The notes: generated by a model from the letters alone, not told the origin. A stretch of 64,000 nt of DNA from Actinokineospora bangkokensis (GCF_001940455.1 NZ_MKQR01000025.1:101164-165163), one strand, 5' to 3'; counted from the first letter of the stretch, positions 37,436-46,210 are shown. Made by a program: numbers and translations.

Positions 37436-38825
37436 GCAACTGCTCCATGACCTCCCGCAGCCCGGCGTCGGGCTCGACGGCGATCGCGCGGCGCAGCGCG
37501 GCCTGGATCTCCGCCGCCCACGCCGCCGGGCCCCAGCCGGTGAGGGTGCGCACGGCCATGGTCCGGTTCCTCGCCACCGGGGAGTCCAAAGAGGACAGCA
37601 CGAGCGGTGTGCCCTGCCCCGGGAACCCGCGCAGCGCCGTGACCACGGTGTCCAGGTCGCGCTCGGGGAGGTCGACGGCCTGGGCGAGGGCCAGGATGCG
37701 CGGCAACCGCTCGGGGGTGGCCGCCGCCATCAGCAGCGGCCAGTCGTCGCCCCCCGCGCGGACGTGGGCGAGCAGCGCGGGGAACGTGTCGACGTCCACC
37801 GCGCGGGCCGACTGGTAGGCCTGGTGGAAGGTCGCGGGATCGGCCAGGCCCGCGCGCACCAAGTCCCGCCAGTCGGGCCGGGCCAGCAGGTCGCGCACCC
37901 GCCGCACCACGGCCTCGTGCAGCGCGATCGTCCACTGCTCGGCGTACCTGGCCCGCCACCCGCCGTCCGACAGGTACTCGTCGAGCCGCGCGAGGGTCGC
38001 CAGGTGCTCCAACGTCCCCGGCACGTCCTCCAACCGGTCGAGCAACCTCGACAGCGCCCGGGGCGCGTCGTCGTACTCGTCCAACCCCGCCGCCGGGGCC
38101 GCGTCCACCATCGCCCGCACGATCTCGCACGCGGCCGCGAGCATCGCCGGGTCCACCCGGCCGGACAGCACCGCCGCGAGGTCCCCCACCACGGCGGCCC
38201 GGTGCGCCAGGTAGCTGTCGACCACGGAATTCCGGTACCCCCCGCGCAACAACCACTCGCGCACCGCGGGCCCCGCACCCCGCTCGAACCGCTCCACGAC
38301 CGCGATCCGCCCCCACCCGTCCACCGCGTCCGCCAACCGCACCAGCGCAGCCTCGGCGTCGTCGTGCGTGGCGGCGATCGTCCCCGCCGCGGCGGCCGTG
38401 AACTCCTCGTGCCTGCCGATCATCAACAGCAGGTCGGTGTCGCTCCGGTCCAACAACCCCAGCCCGAACCGCACCGGCCCCCGGTGCCGAGCCCCGGTCA
38501 CCAACCGGCGCCCGAGCTCGTGCACCGGCTCCCGGGGCAGGTCCCCCACCAAACCGGGATCAGCCGACCCCTCAGTCAAGGCGTCGTAGAGCGCCGCATA
38601 CCCGGCATCGTCCACCAACGCCCCCGCCACCAACCCCGTCAACTGCTCGGCGTCCGGCCCCGCCCCGAAACTCCCCAGCACCGGACGCGACTCCCGCTCG
38701 CCGGACGCCCACCGGATACCGGTGGCGGGGGTGTCGGGGAGCTGCGCACCCCCGGGCAGCAGCCCGTGACCACTCGGGTCCAGGTGGTCGCGGATGTGGT
38801 CGTGGATCGTGGGACCGGGCACCAC
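37425..38825 (-). CDS. unknown helical-repeat protein
   Basis: A 466-aa soluble protein made of helices in a HEAT-like pattern, for example DRLEDVPGTLEHLATLARLD and LRGFPGQGTPLVLSSLDSPV. No catalytic motif, signal or membrane segment is visible. I do not recognise the family. Similar proteins in actinobacteria are annotated only as hypothetical. The start could be GTG 38825 or 38822. Extension to 38906 would run into the repeat at 38896-39017. It overlaps the convergent monooxygenase gene by 11 nt. Confidence 0.7.
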   Translation of the reverse strand: MVPGPTIHDHIRDHLDPSGHGLLPGGAQLPDTPATGIRWASGERESRPVLGSFGAGPDAEQLTGLVAGALVDDAGYAALYDALTEGSADPGLVGDLPREPVHELGRRLVTGARHRGPVRFGLGLLDRSDTDLLLMIGRHEEFTAAAAGTIAATHDDAEAALVRLADAVDGWGRIAVVERFERGAGPAVREWLLRGGYRNSVVDSYLAHRAAVVGDLAAVLSGRVDPAMLAAACEIVRAMVDAAPAAGLDEYDDAPRALSRLLDRLEDVPGTLEHLATLARLDEYLSDGGWRARYAEQWTIALHEAVVRRVRDLLARPDWRDLVRAGLADPATFHQAYQSARAVDVDTFPALLAHVRAGGDDWPLLMAAATPERLPRILALAQAVDLPERDLDTVVTALRGFPGQGTPLVLSSLDSPVARNRTMAVRTLTGWGPAAWAAEIQAALRRAIAVEPDAGLREVMEQLLTP

Positions 38826-38895
38826 CCCATTGTCGCGTGCGCATACCCGCGCAGCCGCACCAGCCCCACACCCCACCCAGGACCGAACCCGGGCC

Positions 38896-39017
38896 GCATC
38901 GACCACTGCTCAGCCGAGTTGTCCACAGCTCTCTCGCTGGGGTCGAGTTTCGTCGCCCTTCGCCGGTAGCGTTGAAAACAGGGGTCCCCTTGCCCGGGCT
39001 ACCCCCGCGCCAGCATG
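38896..39017 (-). repeat. DnaA-box repeat, copy A
   Basis: This copy is 122 bp on the minus strand. It begins CATGCTGGCGCGGGGGTAG, contains AAGGGGACCCCTGTTTTCA and CGCTACC, and ends past TGTGGACAACTCGGCTGAG. The plus-strand TTGTCCACA (38919-38927) matches the actinobacterial DnaA-box consensus. Flanking sequence to 39115 also matches the flank of copy D, including one end of the 147-bp hairpin repeat. The copy lies just 3' of the GNAT gene, in the same orientation. Confidence 0.85.
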
Positions 39018-39129
39018 AGCCGTGGTCGCACGAGAACGCGCCCACCCGCACAAGCCGAGCCCGGACAGCAGGCCCTGGCCGGTTGGGTGGATCCGCTTGT
39101 CCAGAGCCGCGCAGCGGCGGAACAGACCG

Positions 39130-39657
39130 TCAGGAAGCGCCGGAAGGCAAGGGCTTGACCAAGGTCTCGAAGACCAGGTCGGGGACGCGGGGGATGCCGA
39201 AGCGCTCATCCCCGTACGGGAACGGGCTGGTGCGGCCGGTGCGCGCGTAACCGCGCCGGACGTACCAGGCGATGAGGTCTTCCCGGGCGGAGACGACCTT
39301 CATGCGCATTTCGGGCATCCCCAGCTCCTGCGCGGCGTAGCGCTCCGCCTCGGCCAGGACGACCGACCCGAGGCCCTCGCCCTGGAGCTTGGGGGACACG
39401 GCGAACAGCCCGAAGTAGCCCGCCCCGTCCTCGACCGCGACCTGGCAGCACGCGACGGGTTCGGCGTCGCGCAGGCCGATGAGGACCGTGCTGGTGGTGA
39501 TGGCCTCCAGGACGGCGGCCTCGTCGGTGCGCTGGCCGCCGATGAGGTGGGACTCGGTGGTCCAGCCCGCGTCGGCCCCGGTGCCGCGGTAGGCGGATTC
39601 GACGAGGGGGACCAGGAACGGGACGTCGGCGGGGGTGGCGGGGCGGAACGTGAGCAC
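39130..39657 (-). CDS. GNAT family N-acetyltransferase
   Basis: A 175-aa protein with the GNAT fold. The acetyl-CoA loop is in FAVSPKLQGEGLGSVVLAEA (motif A, Q/RxxGxG/A variant QGEGLG). The C-terminal strand-helix is LIAWYVRRGYARTGRTSPFP. The acceptor may be a small molecule or a protein terminus. No neighbour indicates which. GTG 39657 opens the fold (VLTFRPATPADVPFLVPLVE). The 40-bp gap to the divergent gene must hold both promoters. Confidence 0.85.
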   Translation of the reverse strand: MLTFRPATPADVPFLVPLVESAYRGTGADAGWTTESHLIGGQRTDEAAVLEAITTSTVLIGLRDAEPVACCQVAVEDGAGYFGLFAVSPKLQGEGLGSVVLAEAERYAAQELGMPEMRMKVVSAREDLIAWYVRRGYARTGRTSPFPYGDERFGIPRVPDLVFETLVKPLPSGAS

Positions 39658-39697
39658 ACCGGAGCTTAACCCGCGGCGGTGGATACCCTTGGTGGCC

Positions 39698-40681
39698 ATG
39701 GGACTGTTCGGCCGCAGGAAGGGGCGGGAGGCGGTGGCGGCCGTCGCCGGGACGCTCGTGCCCGACCGGTGCTGGGACGACCAGGTGCTCGACGCGGCGG
39801 TGGACGCGGTGCAGGAGGGGTACCGCAAGGCGGGGCTGGCGGTGCTGCGGGAGTGCCGGGACTACCACGAGACGCGCACGCAGCGGGTGCGGGCGCTGGG
39901 GGCCGCGGCGGTGGGGCAGACCGCGGAGCTGCGGGGGATGATCGCGCGCGGGTTGCCGCAGCCCGACGCGGCGGACGCGCTGCTGTGGTTGGGCGCGGCG
40001 CTGATGGCCGAGGCGGCGCGGTCGCAGGGCGAGGACCCCGCGCGGTCGGCGGCGACGCTGCGGGAGGCGCGCGACCCCCTGATCGCCGCCGCGAAGCTGG
40101 CCCCCGCCGACGCGACCCCGTGGGTGGAGTTGCAGCGCTACGCCCGGTCCACGCGCCTCGACGCCGTCCAGCGCGACCGGGCGTGGCTGGAGGCCACCAA
40201 GCGCTGCCCCACCTCCTACCCCGCGCACTGGGCGCGCTTGCAGGACCTCACCGAGGAGTGGGGCGGGTCGCACGCGGAGATGTTCACCTTCGCCCGGGAG
40301 GCGGTGCGCACCGCGCCCCTGGGCAGCCCGCTGACGTCGCTGCTGCCCTTGGCGCACGCGGAGTTCCTGCTGCGCGAGGGCGACCGGTTCCTCGAACGCG
40401 GCGGCACCCTGGCCTACATCCGCTTCCACACCGGCTACTTCCGCCACCACCTGCGCGCCGAACTGGTGGCCGCCGACGACAAGTGGTCCGCGCGCCCCCG
40501 GCGCCGCCCCTACGACAAGGTGGCCCACAACCTCTTCGGCTGGGCCCTGCTCGAAGCGGGCGAGCACCGCCGCGCCCGGCGCCACCTCGTCGAGGTGGGC
40601 AACCGGCCGTCGGCGGTGCCCTGGGACTACGGCGGCGACCACGCCTACGCCCGTGCCCTGGTGCGGGTCGGCCTGTCCTAG
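39698..40681 (+). CDS. unknown 327-aa protein (DUF4034/TPR-like)
   Basis: A soluble protein without a signal peptide. It is built of helical pairs (ADALLWLGAALMAEAARSQG, WLEATKRCPTSYPAHWARLQ) that resemble tetratricopeptide-type repeats. The C-terminus (YDKVAHNLFGWALLEAGEHR) keeps the same pattern. I cannot assign a function. TACCCT, 8 nt before ATG 39698, could be a leaderless -10. The gene is divergent from the GNAT gene and convergent with the metallo-beta-lactamase gene. Confidence 0.75.
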   Translation: MGLFGRRKGREAVAAVAGTLVPDRCWDDQVLDAAVDAVQEGYRKAGLAVLRECRDYHETRTQRVRALGAAAVGQTAELRGMIARGLPQPDAADALLWLGAALMAEAARSQGEDPARSAATLREARDPLIAAAKLAPADATPWVELQRYARSTRLDAVQRDRAWLEATKRCPTSYPAHWARLQDLTEEWGGSHAEMFTFAREAVRTAPLGSPLTSLLPLAHAEFLLREGDRFLERGGTLAYIRFHTGYFRHHLRAELVAADDKWSARPRRRPYDKVAHNLFGWALLEAGEHRRARRHLVEVGNRPSAVPWDYGGDHAYARALVRVGLS

Positions 40682-40700
40682 GACCCGCCCTGGGGCCCCG

Positions 40701-41801
40701 TCACCGCCCGGGCTGCTCGACCAGCGCGTCCCACCACGGCTCCACCGGGGGCGGGGTGGCCACGGACACGCGCTCGCCGGGGCGGGGGACGGCCAACTGG
40801 ACGTCGTGGGCCTTGGCCTCGGCCCACAGCCGGTTCGGCGGCTCGTTCCAGGCGTGCATGGCGAGGTTGAAGGTGGCCCAGTGCACGGGCATGAGCAGCC
40901 CGCCGCGGACGGCGAGGTGGGTGGCCACGCCCTCCTCCGGGGTCATGTGCACGTCCGGCCAGCTGGCGTTGTACGCGCCGATCTGCACCAGGGTGAGGTC
41001 GAACGGACCATGCTCGGCGCCGATGCGCTCGTAGCCGGGGAAGAAGCCGGAGTCGCCGGTGTAGAAGACGCGGCTGCGCGGGCCCGCGACGACCCACGAC
41101 GTCCACAGCGTGCGGTCGCGGGCGAACAGCCGCCCGGAGAAGTGCTGGGCGGGGGTGGAGGTCAGCCGCAGGCCCGCGACCTCGACCGACTCCGACCAGT
41201 CCAGCTCGACGACCCGCCCGGCGGGCACGCCCCACCGGCGCAGGTGCGCCCCGATGCCCAGCGGCACCACGAACGGCGCGCCCTGGGTGCGCACGAGGGT
41301 CTCGACGGCGGCCTCGTCGAGGTGGTCGTAGTGGTCGTGGGAGATGAGCACGGCGTCGACCTCGGGCAGCGCGGCCAGCGGCACCGGCGGCTCGTGCAGC
41401 CTGCGCGGGCCCGCCAGCCGCGACGGCGAGGCCCGGTCGCTCCACACCGGGTCGAGCAGCACCCGGGCGCCGTCGACCTCCAGCAGCACCGAGGCGTGGC
41501 CGAACCAGGTGGCGTGCAGGCCCTCGGCGCGCTGGGCGGGGAAGGTGGGCCGCACCAGCGGCACGGGGGCGAGCGGGGTGCGCTGCTGGCCGCCGGTCAG
41601 CAGCTCGCGCAGGGTGCCGCCGACGTCGCGCAGCGCGGTGCTGGTGCCGGGGTTGGGCAGGTTGTGGAAGCGGCCGTCGCGGTGCTGGGGGGAGCCGGTG
41701 ATGCGGTCGCCCCGGGCCCGTCCGCCGACGGCCCGGGGGATGTCGCGCACGGCCCACGCGGCCGCGCCGAGCAGGCCGAGGGCGACGAGGGAGCGTCTCA
41801 T
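40701..41801 (-). CDS. metallo-beta-lactamase-fold hydrolase (UlaG/NAPE-PLD-like)
   Basis: A 366-aa enzyme. The N-terminus (MRRSLVALGLLGAAAWAV) is a signal or anchor helix. The MBL fold starts at HATWFGHASVLLEVDGARVL, with the metal motif SHDHYDH, the second-shell TPAQHFSGR, YTGDSGFFPG and the final VHWATFNLAMH. This set is typical of the NAPE-PLD/RomA-type group, suggesting cleavage of a phosphodiester lipid at the membrane. The substrate is unproven. ATG 41801 has GGGGG upstream. Confidence 0.87.
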   Translation of the reverse strand: MRRSLVALGLLGAAAWAVRDIPRAVGGRARGDRITGSPQHRDGRFHNLPNPGTSTALRDVGGTLRELLTGGQQRTPLAPVPLVRPTFPAQRAEGLHATWFGHASVLLEVDGARVLLDPVWSDRASPSRLAGPRRLHEPPVPLAALPEVDAVLISHDHYDHLDEAAVETLVRTQGAPFVVPLGIGAHLRRWGVPAGRVVELDWSESVEVAGLRLTSTPAQHFSGRLFARDRTLWTSWVVAGPRSRVFYTGDSGFFPGYERIGAEHGPFDLTLVQIGAYNASWPDVHMTPEEGVATHLAVRGGLLMPVHWATFNLAMHAWNEPPNRLWAEAKAHDVQLAVPRPGERVSVATPPPVEPWWDALVEQPGR

Positions 41802-42379
41802 CCCCCGATGGTGCCACCGGTGCCGCTGAGGCCGGTCTCAGCGACGCGCGGCGGGCCGGGGACCTCGCTCGAAATGCGGGGCAACCTCGGCGCCCCTCGT
41901 GCGTCCACCCGCAAAACCGCAGCCAGCGCGGGCGAATGCGGGGAGCGCTATCCGCGTTGTTCACCAGGGGTGAGCAATTTCGTCACGGATAGAAGGTTGA
42001 AGCCTCTACGACCAATCGCGCTTTCACATTCGCGCCCCGGCGGACCCCCGTCCGCTTCACCGGACCGGCGCAGCCGCGCCACCCGTTCGGCGCACCCGCG
42101 CCACGTCGTGCGCGGTCCTGACCACGGCTGGTGGTCACAGCGCGTCCCGATCATCACCCGATTGCTACCCGGAGTGTCACTATTCTCCGGCCGCTAGTTC
42201 AAGTAACCCGCTAAGGCGATAGGCGTCGGGACACCACTCGGTAACGAATACACCCTCAGTACCCACCCCCCGGTGGAGTCACTCGTGTAGGTGACTACTC
42301 TCCCGGGGCATAACGTCGCGCGGCTTTGGGGAGTCGGGGCTGCGGGCGACTTCTTCAGCTCGACCCGAGGAGAGTTTCC
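41802..42379. other. 578-bp intergenic region with composite hairpin
   Basis: Long divergent region between the MBL and surface-protein genes. It is clearly lower in GC than its neighbours around 41950-42030 and 42180-42310, and no frame looks coding. AGTCAC (42277-42282) with GTGACT (42291-42296), inside CCCCCGG/CCCGGGG arms, gives a stem-loop at 42266-42308. This could be the 5' leader of the surface-protein gene. The GAGGAGAG ribosome site is at the right end. The rest holds nothing I can name. Confidence 0.5.
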
Positions 42380-43024
42380 GTGAGCACGTCCCGTTCCCGC
42401 TTCCTGGCCCGCGCGGGCGCCGTGGCCCTCGTCGCCACCGCCGCCACCATCGGCATGACCGGTGTCGCCTCCGCCCACACCGGCGTGCTGCGCGCGAGCT
42501 GCGACGGCGAGTCCCAGGTCTCCAGCGTCAGCTTCCAGCTGACCTCCTACAACGGCCGCGCCGAGAACACCTGGGTGCTGACCGACAACGGCTCGGAGGT
42601 CGCCCGCGGCACCTTCGCCGAGGGCGCCCAGAAGAGCTGGACCGACCGCGACGCCACCACCGCGCACTCCTACGAGCTCAAGGTCGTGGCGGGCGACGGC
42701 CCGAAGAACCCCGACTGGAGCTTCACCAAGAAGGCGTCCGCCGAGGCGTGCAAGACCGCCCCGCCGACGACGACCACCACCACTACCACCATCACCACCA
42801 CGGTGACCGTCCCGCCGTCGGAGACCACCACCCCGCCCGCGGAGACCACGACCACCACCGAGGCCCCGGCGCCGAGCACCACCCCGGCCGCCCCCGCCCC
42901 CGGTGAGGACGACCTGGCCGACACCGGCGCCAGCATCGCGCTGCCGCTGGCCCTCGGCGGCGTCCTGGTGCTGGGTGGCGCGGGCGCGCTGGTCGCCGTC
43001 CGCCGCCGCTCCGCCAAGGGCTGA
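42380..43024 (+). CDS. LAxTG cell-wall-anchored surface protein (sortase E substrate)
   Basis: A 214-aa secreted protein. The signal peptide (FLARAGAVALVATAATIGMT) ends near SAHTG. A compact domain of about 85 residues with two Cys follows (CDGESQVSSVSFQL to ACKTAPP). A long Thr/Pro/Glu stalk (TTTTTTTTITTTVTV, SETTTPPAE) comes next. The sorting signal is LADTG (179-183), then a hydrophobic helix and RRRSAKG. LAxTG is the motif used by class E sortases of actinobacteria. The globular domain is unknown. No sortase gene lies in the window. GTG 42380 has GAGGAGAG upstream. Confidence 0.88.
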   Translation: MSTSRSRFLARAGAVALVATAATIGMTGVASAHTGVLRASCDGESQVSSVSFQLTSYNGRAENTWVLTDNGSEVARGTFAEGAQKSWTDRDATTAHSYELKVVAGDGPKNPDWSFTKKASAEACKTAPPTTTTTTTTITTTVTVPPSETTTPPAETTTTTEAPAPSTTPAAPAPGEDDLADTGASIALPLALGGVLVLGGAGALVAVRRRSAKG

Positions 43025-43042
43025 CCAGCCCCGAACTGCCCA

Positions 43043-43078
43043 GGTGTGGCCCCGGTCCCGTCGGACCGGGGCCACACC
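43043..43078. terminator. hairpin terminator after the surface-protein gene
   Basis: GGTGTGGCCCCGGTCC pairs perfectly with GGACCGGGGCCACACC around CGTC (16 bp), starting 19 nt past the stop codon. Confidence 0.82.
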
Positions 43079-43141
43079 CGTCTCCGGGGTCCGGCGTCGC
43101 GGTGGCGCACCGCGCGGTGGCGGGACCTCTGGGCGCACGAA

Positions 43142-43169
43142 AACACCCCCGGGAAGTCCCGGGGGTGTT
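43142..43169 (-). terminator. hairpin terminator after the Lrp/AsnC gene
   Basis: AACACCCCCGGGA pairs with TCCCGGGGGTGTT around AG (13 bp). On the minus strand it follows the regulator stop by 13 nt and runs into TTTCGTGC. Confidence 0.78.
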
Positions 43170-43182
43170 CGCGGTCAGGGGC

Positions 43183-43656
43183 TCAGAGCAGGGGGGCCTG
43201 CACGGAGCGGTCGACGGACTCGAAGACGAGCACGGTGCTCACCGACACCACCTCGGGCCGGGCCTCCAGGCGCTCGGCCAGGAAGCGGCGCAGGTGCTCG
43301 GTGTCGGGGACCGCGACCCGGACCAGGTAGTCGTCCGGGCCCGCGACGTGCAGCAGCGACAGCGTCTCCGGCTGGGCGAGCACGAACTCCTGGAACGCCT
43401 CGGCCACCTGCGGCCGGTGCGGGCGCACCCGGATCGAGAGCAGGGCGCTGATCGGCCTGCCCAGCGCGGAGAGGTCCACCGAGGCGTGGAAGCCGGTCAG
43501 CACGCCGCGCCTGCGCAGCGAGCGCACCCGCTCCAGCGCGGTGGACGGGGCCACCCCGACGATCGCGGCGAGCTCCTTGTTCTGGAGCCGGGCGTCGCGC
43601 TGCAACTCCCGCAGGATCGCCACGTCGACCGGGTCGAGATCGGTCATGCCTGCCAT
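43183..43656 (-). CDS. Lrp/AsnC-family regulator
   Basis: A 157-aa protein of normal family length. The N-terminal helix-turn-helix is about 6-65 (LDPVDVAILRELQRDARLQN, VAPSTALERVRSLRRRGVL). The C-terminal RAM domain follows, with LLHVAGPDDYLVRVAVPDTE as the ligand/oligomer part. Such regulators sense an amino acid and control its metabolism. No such gene is adjacent, so it may act at a distance or on itself. The start is ATG 43656 (GGAAGGGG upstream) or ATG 43647. Confidence 0.88.
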   Translation of the reverse strand: MAGMTDLDPVDVAILRELQRDARLQNKELAAIVGVAPSTALERVRSLRRRGVLTGFHASVDLSALGRPISALLSIRVRPHRPQVAEAFQEFVLAQPETLSLLHVAGPDDYLVRVAVPDTEHLRRFLAERLEARPEVVSVSTVLVFESVDRSVQAPLL

Positions 43657-44090
43657 CGGCGTCGCACCCCTTCCGGCGCTGGTGCCGCCGGGTGGGACCG
43701 CCGGCGGTGGGCGACGGCTCCCGCGGCGTTCCCGCGTCGTCGCCCACCAGGGGTTCGGAGTCGACGCGCGCCCGGTTTGGTCGGGGCGCCGCTGGGTCGA
43801 ACCGGGTTCACCGAGGGGCCCGGTCGGACGTGTCCCAGACCACATTCGCCCGATCGGCGGTGTGCGGCGGCGGCGCGCCGGGCCACGCTGGACCCACTTT
43901 GTTGCCGGCCAGAACAAATGACCGGCGCACATCCCGGGACCAGCCCCGGGGACCCGGACCGCGGCGCGGCGGGGGCCAGTCCCAGCCCCCGCCGCCCGCA
44001 CCGGGTCTCGACCGCGGTGTCGGCTCGTTCGCCGTCGGGCCCGGTCGCCCCGGGCGGGACAGGCAGCCGTGGTGGCGGGTGTGGAACGGG
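43657..44090. other. 434-bp region upstream of the Lrp/AsnC gene
   Basis: No gene is seen. TTTGTT (43898-43903) and AACAAA (43913-43918) form a 6-bp inverted repeat with a 9-base spacer, an A/T-rich island in GC-rich DNA. It could be an operator, possibly for the regulator itself. Frames crossing this region lack start signals and recognisable products. Confidence 0.45.
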
Positions 44091-44714
44091 TCAGCGGGGC
44101 GCGTGGGGGGCGAGGAGGTCGATGATGATGCGCTTGGTCTGGGCGAGGGTGTCGGCGTGCCCGCCGGGCACCAGCCGGAAGGCCAGCCGGGTCAGCACGT
44201 CGCCGATCGTCACCGCTTGCAGCACCGAGGTGCGCAGCTCCGGCGCGCGCGGGAAGCCGAACCGGGTCACCAGCAGTTCGGTGAACGCGGGCGAGAGCGC
44301 GTCGTCAGCGGTGGCGGCCGTCTCCAGCTCCCCCGAGGCGATGCCGGTGCCGCTCAGCGCGCGGAACCCGTCGTCGCCGCGGCACATCTGCACGTAGATG
44401 TCGTAGGCCTGCTCGATGGCCGCGCGCCAGCGGTGCGCGGGCTCGTCGGCGGTCTCGGTGTCCACCTGGCGCAGGTACCGCGCGGAGTTGCGCTCCACCA
44501 CCGCCTTCATCACGGCCGTCTTGTCGGGGAAGTAGCGGTAGACCGAACCGATGGAGACCTTGGCCGCCTTGGCGATGTCGGCCGTCGTGGTGCCCGCGAA
44601 CCCCTTCTCGGTGACCACCCGCGACGCGGCGTCCAGGATGCGCTCGATCTGCCTGCTGGCCCGGTATTGCGTGGGGGTCCTGCGCACCTGGTACGGCGTG
44701 TCTGGAACGGTCAC
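44091..44714 (-). CDS. TetR-family regulator
   Basis: A 207-aa protein. The helix-turn-helix (about 20-66) reads RILDAASRVVTEKGFAGTTT and VSIGSVYRYFPDKTAVMKAV. The ligand domain is not a named subfamily to my eye. It is divergent from the HIT-protein gene across 52 bp, which makes that gene a possible target. GTG 44714 is the first start before the conserved domain, and its ribosome site is weak (GGTGG). Confidence 0.87.
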   Translation of the reverse strand: MTVPDTPYQVRRTPTQYRASRQIERILDAASRVVTEKGFAGTTTADIAKAAKVSIGSVYRYFPDKTAVMKAVVERNSARYLRQVDTETADEPAHRWRAAIEQAYDIYVQMCRGDDGFRALSGTGIASGELETAATADDALSPAFTELLVTRFGFPRAPELRTSVLQAVTIGDVLTRLAFRLVPGGHADTLAQTKRIIIDLLAPHAPR

Positions 44715-44766
44715 GCCACCATTGTGCCCAGACGGCGAGGGGCCGAAGGGCGGGCTGGAGGAACTG

Positions 44767-45186
44767 ATGTCGCAAACATGCGCGTTCTGCCGCATCGTCG
44801 CTGGTGAACTCCCCGCCGAGGTGGTGCACGCCGACGACCGGGCACTGGCCTTCCTGGACCACCGCCCCCTCTTCCGGGGGCACGTGCTGCTCGTCCCGCG
44901 CGCGCACGTGACCGTCCTGAGCGACCTGCCCGCCGCCGACGTCGGGCCGTTCTTCCTGCTGGCACAGCGGTTGGAGCGCGCGGTGGAGGACGGCCTCGGC
45001 GCCGACGGGTCGCTGGTGCTGATCAACAACGTGGTGAGCCAATCCGTGCCGCACCTGCACCTGCACGTCATCCCCCGCAGGCGCAAGGACGGACTGCGCT
45101 TCTGGCTCGGACCGCGCCACCCCTACGATGCGGAGAACCCCGCGGCCGAGTTCGCGGAGAAGATCCGGGCGGCATTGCGCGAATAG
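44767..45186 (+). CDS. HIT-family nucleotide hydrolase
   Basis: A 139-aa HIT protein. The N-terminus CAFCRIVAGELPAEVVHADD and the histidine triad SVPHLHLHVIPRR are diagnostic. The C-terminal extension (GLRFWLGPRHPYDAENPAAE) is typical of a group of small bacterial HIT proteins. The usual reaction is hydrolysis of a nucleoside phosphoramidate or diadenosine compound. ATG 44767 is 53 nt from the divergent TetR start. Confidence 0.9.
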   Translation: MSQTCAFCRIVAGELPAEVVHADDRALAFLDHRPLFRGHVLLVPRAHVTVLSDLPAADVGPFFLLAQRLERAVEDGLGADGSLVLINNVVSQSVPHLHLHVIPRRRKDGLRFWLGPRHPYDAENPAAEFAEKIRAALRE

Positions 45187-45397
45187 CGCGGTTCCACATT
45201 CCTGCAAAATGCAGAACGGGAAAGCCCCGAGCGCGGTAACGTGGGGGGTGTGCCGACCGACACACCTCGGGACCGGTAGGCGGGGCCACGACGCCCCGCC
45301 CGCGGACAGCCCCACCCGGGAACAACCCCCTTTCCGCCACCCGGTCCACGCGGCACACGACTGAACCGGTCAAGGTGTTGACCCGAGGAGGGGCGAG

Positions 45398-46174
45398 ATG
45401 GCTTCGACGACGCCGAGCGCGTTCGCCGCCGAACCCGTGGGCAGGCTGGCGGGGCGGCGGGTGCGCGGCACCTGCTGGGACGGCGACCGGCTGTCCTGGG
45501 TGGACACCGGCGACGGCCAGATCCGCTGGGGCCGCTGGGAGGGCGACCGGCTGCGCCACCTGGCCTCGCTCAGCGCCACCGGCAGGCTCACCGCCGCCGC
45601 GCCCACCGCGACCGGCTGGGTGGTGGGCGCGGAGACGACCCACCTCGGCCGCGACGGCCTGGCCACCGCGCTCGCCCTGCCCGCCGCCGACGGCCTGTGG
45701 TGCGACCCCGCGGGCAGGCTGTGGCTGGACACCTCGGGCGCGCTGCACCGGGTCGACCTCGGCGGCGGCGTGCACCGGGTGCTGGCGGGCCGCACCCAGG
45801 CGCTCGCCTGGACCGCCGACGCCGCCGTGCTGCTGCGCGCCCTCGACGACGCCGTCGTCGCCCACGACTTCGACCTGGTGAACGGGCTGCCCGGCCCGGC
45901 CCGCCCGGTGCTCGACCAGGGCGCCACCGCGCTGGCCGCCGACGACGCGGGCCGGGTCTGGGCGGTGACCGCCGCGGGCGTGCTGCACGTGGACCCGCAC
46001 GCGGGCGTCCGCGCGGTCGTGCACCCGCTCACCGCCCCGGCCACCGGCTGCTGCCTGCTCGACCACGACCTGCTCATCACCGCCGCCGACGGGGTCCTGC
46101 ACCGGCACCGGGTGCGCGACGCGGGCCGCCCGGTCCCCCGGGCCAGCGCGCCGCGCCCGGTTGAGCGGATGTGA
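45398..46174 (+). CDS. unknown beta-propeller-like protein
   Basis: A 258-aa protein. It is composed of short strands with W-D/G turns repeating about every 40 residues (CWDGDRLSWVDTGDGQIRWG, LWCDPAGRLWLDTSGALHRV, AADDAGRVWAVTAAGVLHVD). The pattern suggests a five- to six-bladed propeller of the SMP-30/NHL type. No catalytic residues can be assigned and no signal peptide is visible. A hairpin terminator follows its stop by 1 nt. The 211-bp gap upstream holds no gene. Confidence 0.7.
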   Translation: MASTTPSAFAAEPVGRLAGRRVRGTCWDGDRLSWVDTGDGQIRWGRWEGDRLRHLASLSATGRLTAAAPTATGWVVGAETTHLGRDGLATALALPAADGLWCDPAGRLWLDTSGALHRVDLGGGVHRVLAGRTQALAWTADAAVLLRALDDAVVAHDFDLVNGLPGPARPVLDQGATALAADDAGRVWAVTAAGVLHVDPHAGVRAVVHPLTAPATGCCLLDHDLLITAADGVLHRHRVRDAGRPVPRASAPRPVERM

Positions 46175-46175
46175 G

Positions 46176-46210
46176 CACACCCCCTTGTCACCGCGCGACA
46201 AGGGGGTGTG
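46176..46210. terminator. hairpin terminator
   Basis: CACACCCCCTTGTC pairs perfectly with GACAAGGGGGTGTG across ACCGCGC (14 bp), directly after the propeller-like gene stop codon. Confidence 0.82.

Noticed and set aside
38896-39017. Replication origin
   Set aside because: Each repeat copy has only one DnaA-box-like 9-mer, and no dnaA, dnaN or gyrase genes are present.
40653-42197. 514-codon plus-strand frame opposite the metallo-beta-lactamase gene
   Set aside because: It is antisense to a gene with clear HDHYDH and other motifs. Its product is Gly/Val/His-rich shadow sequence.
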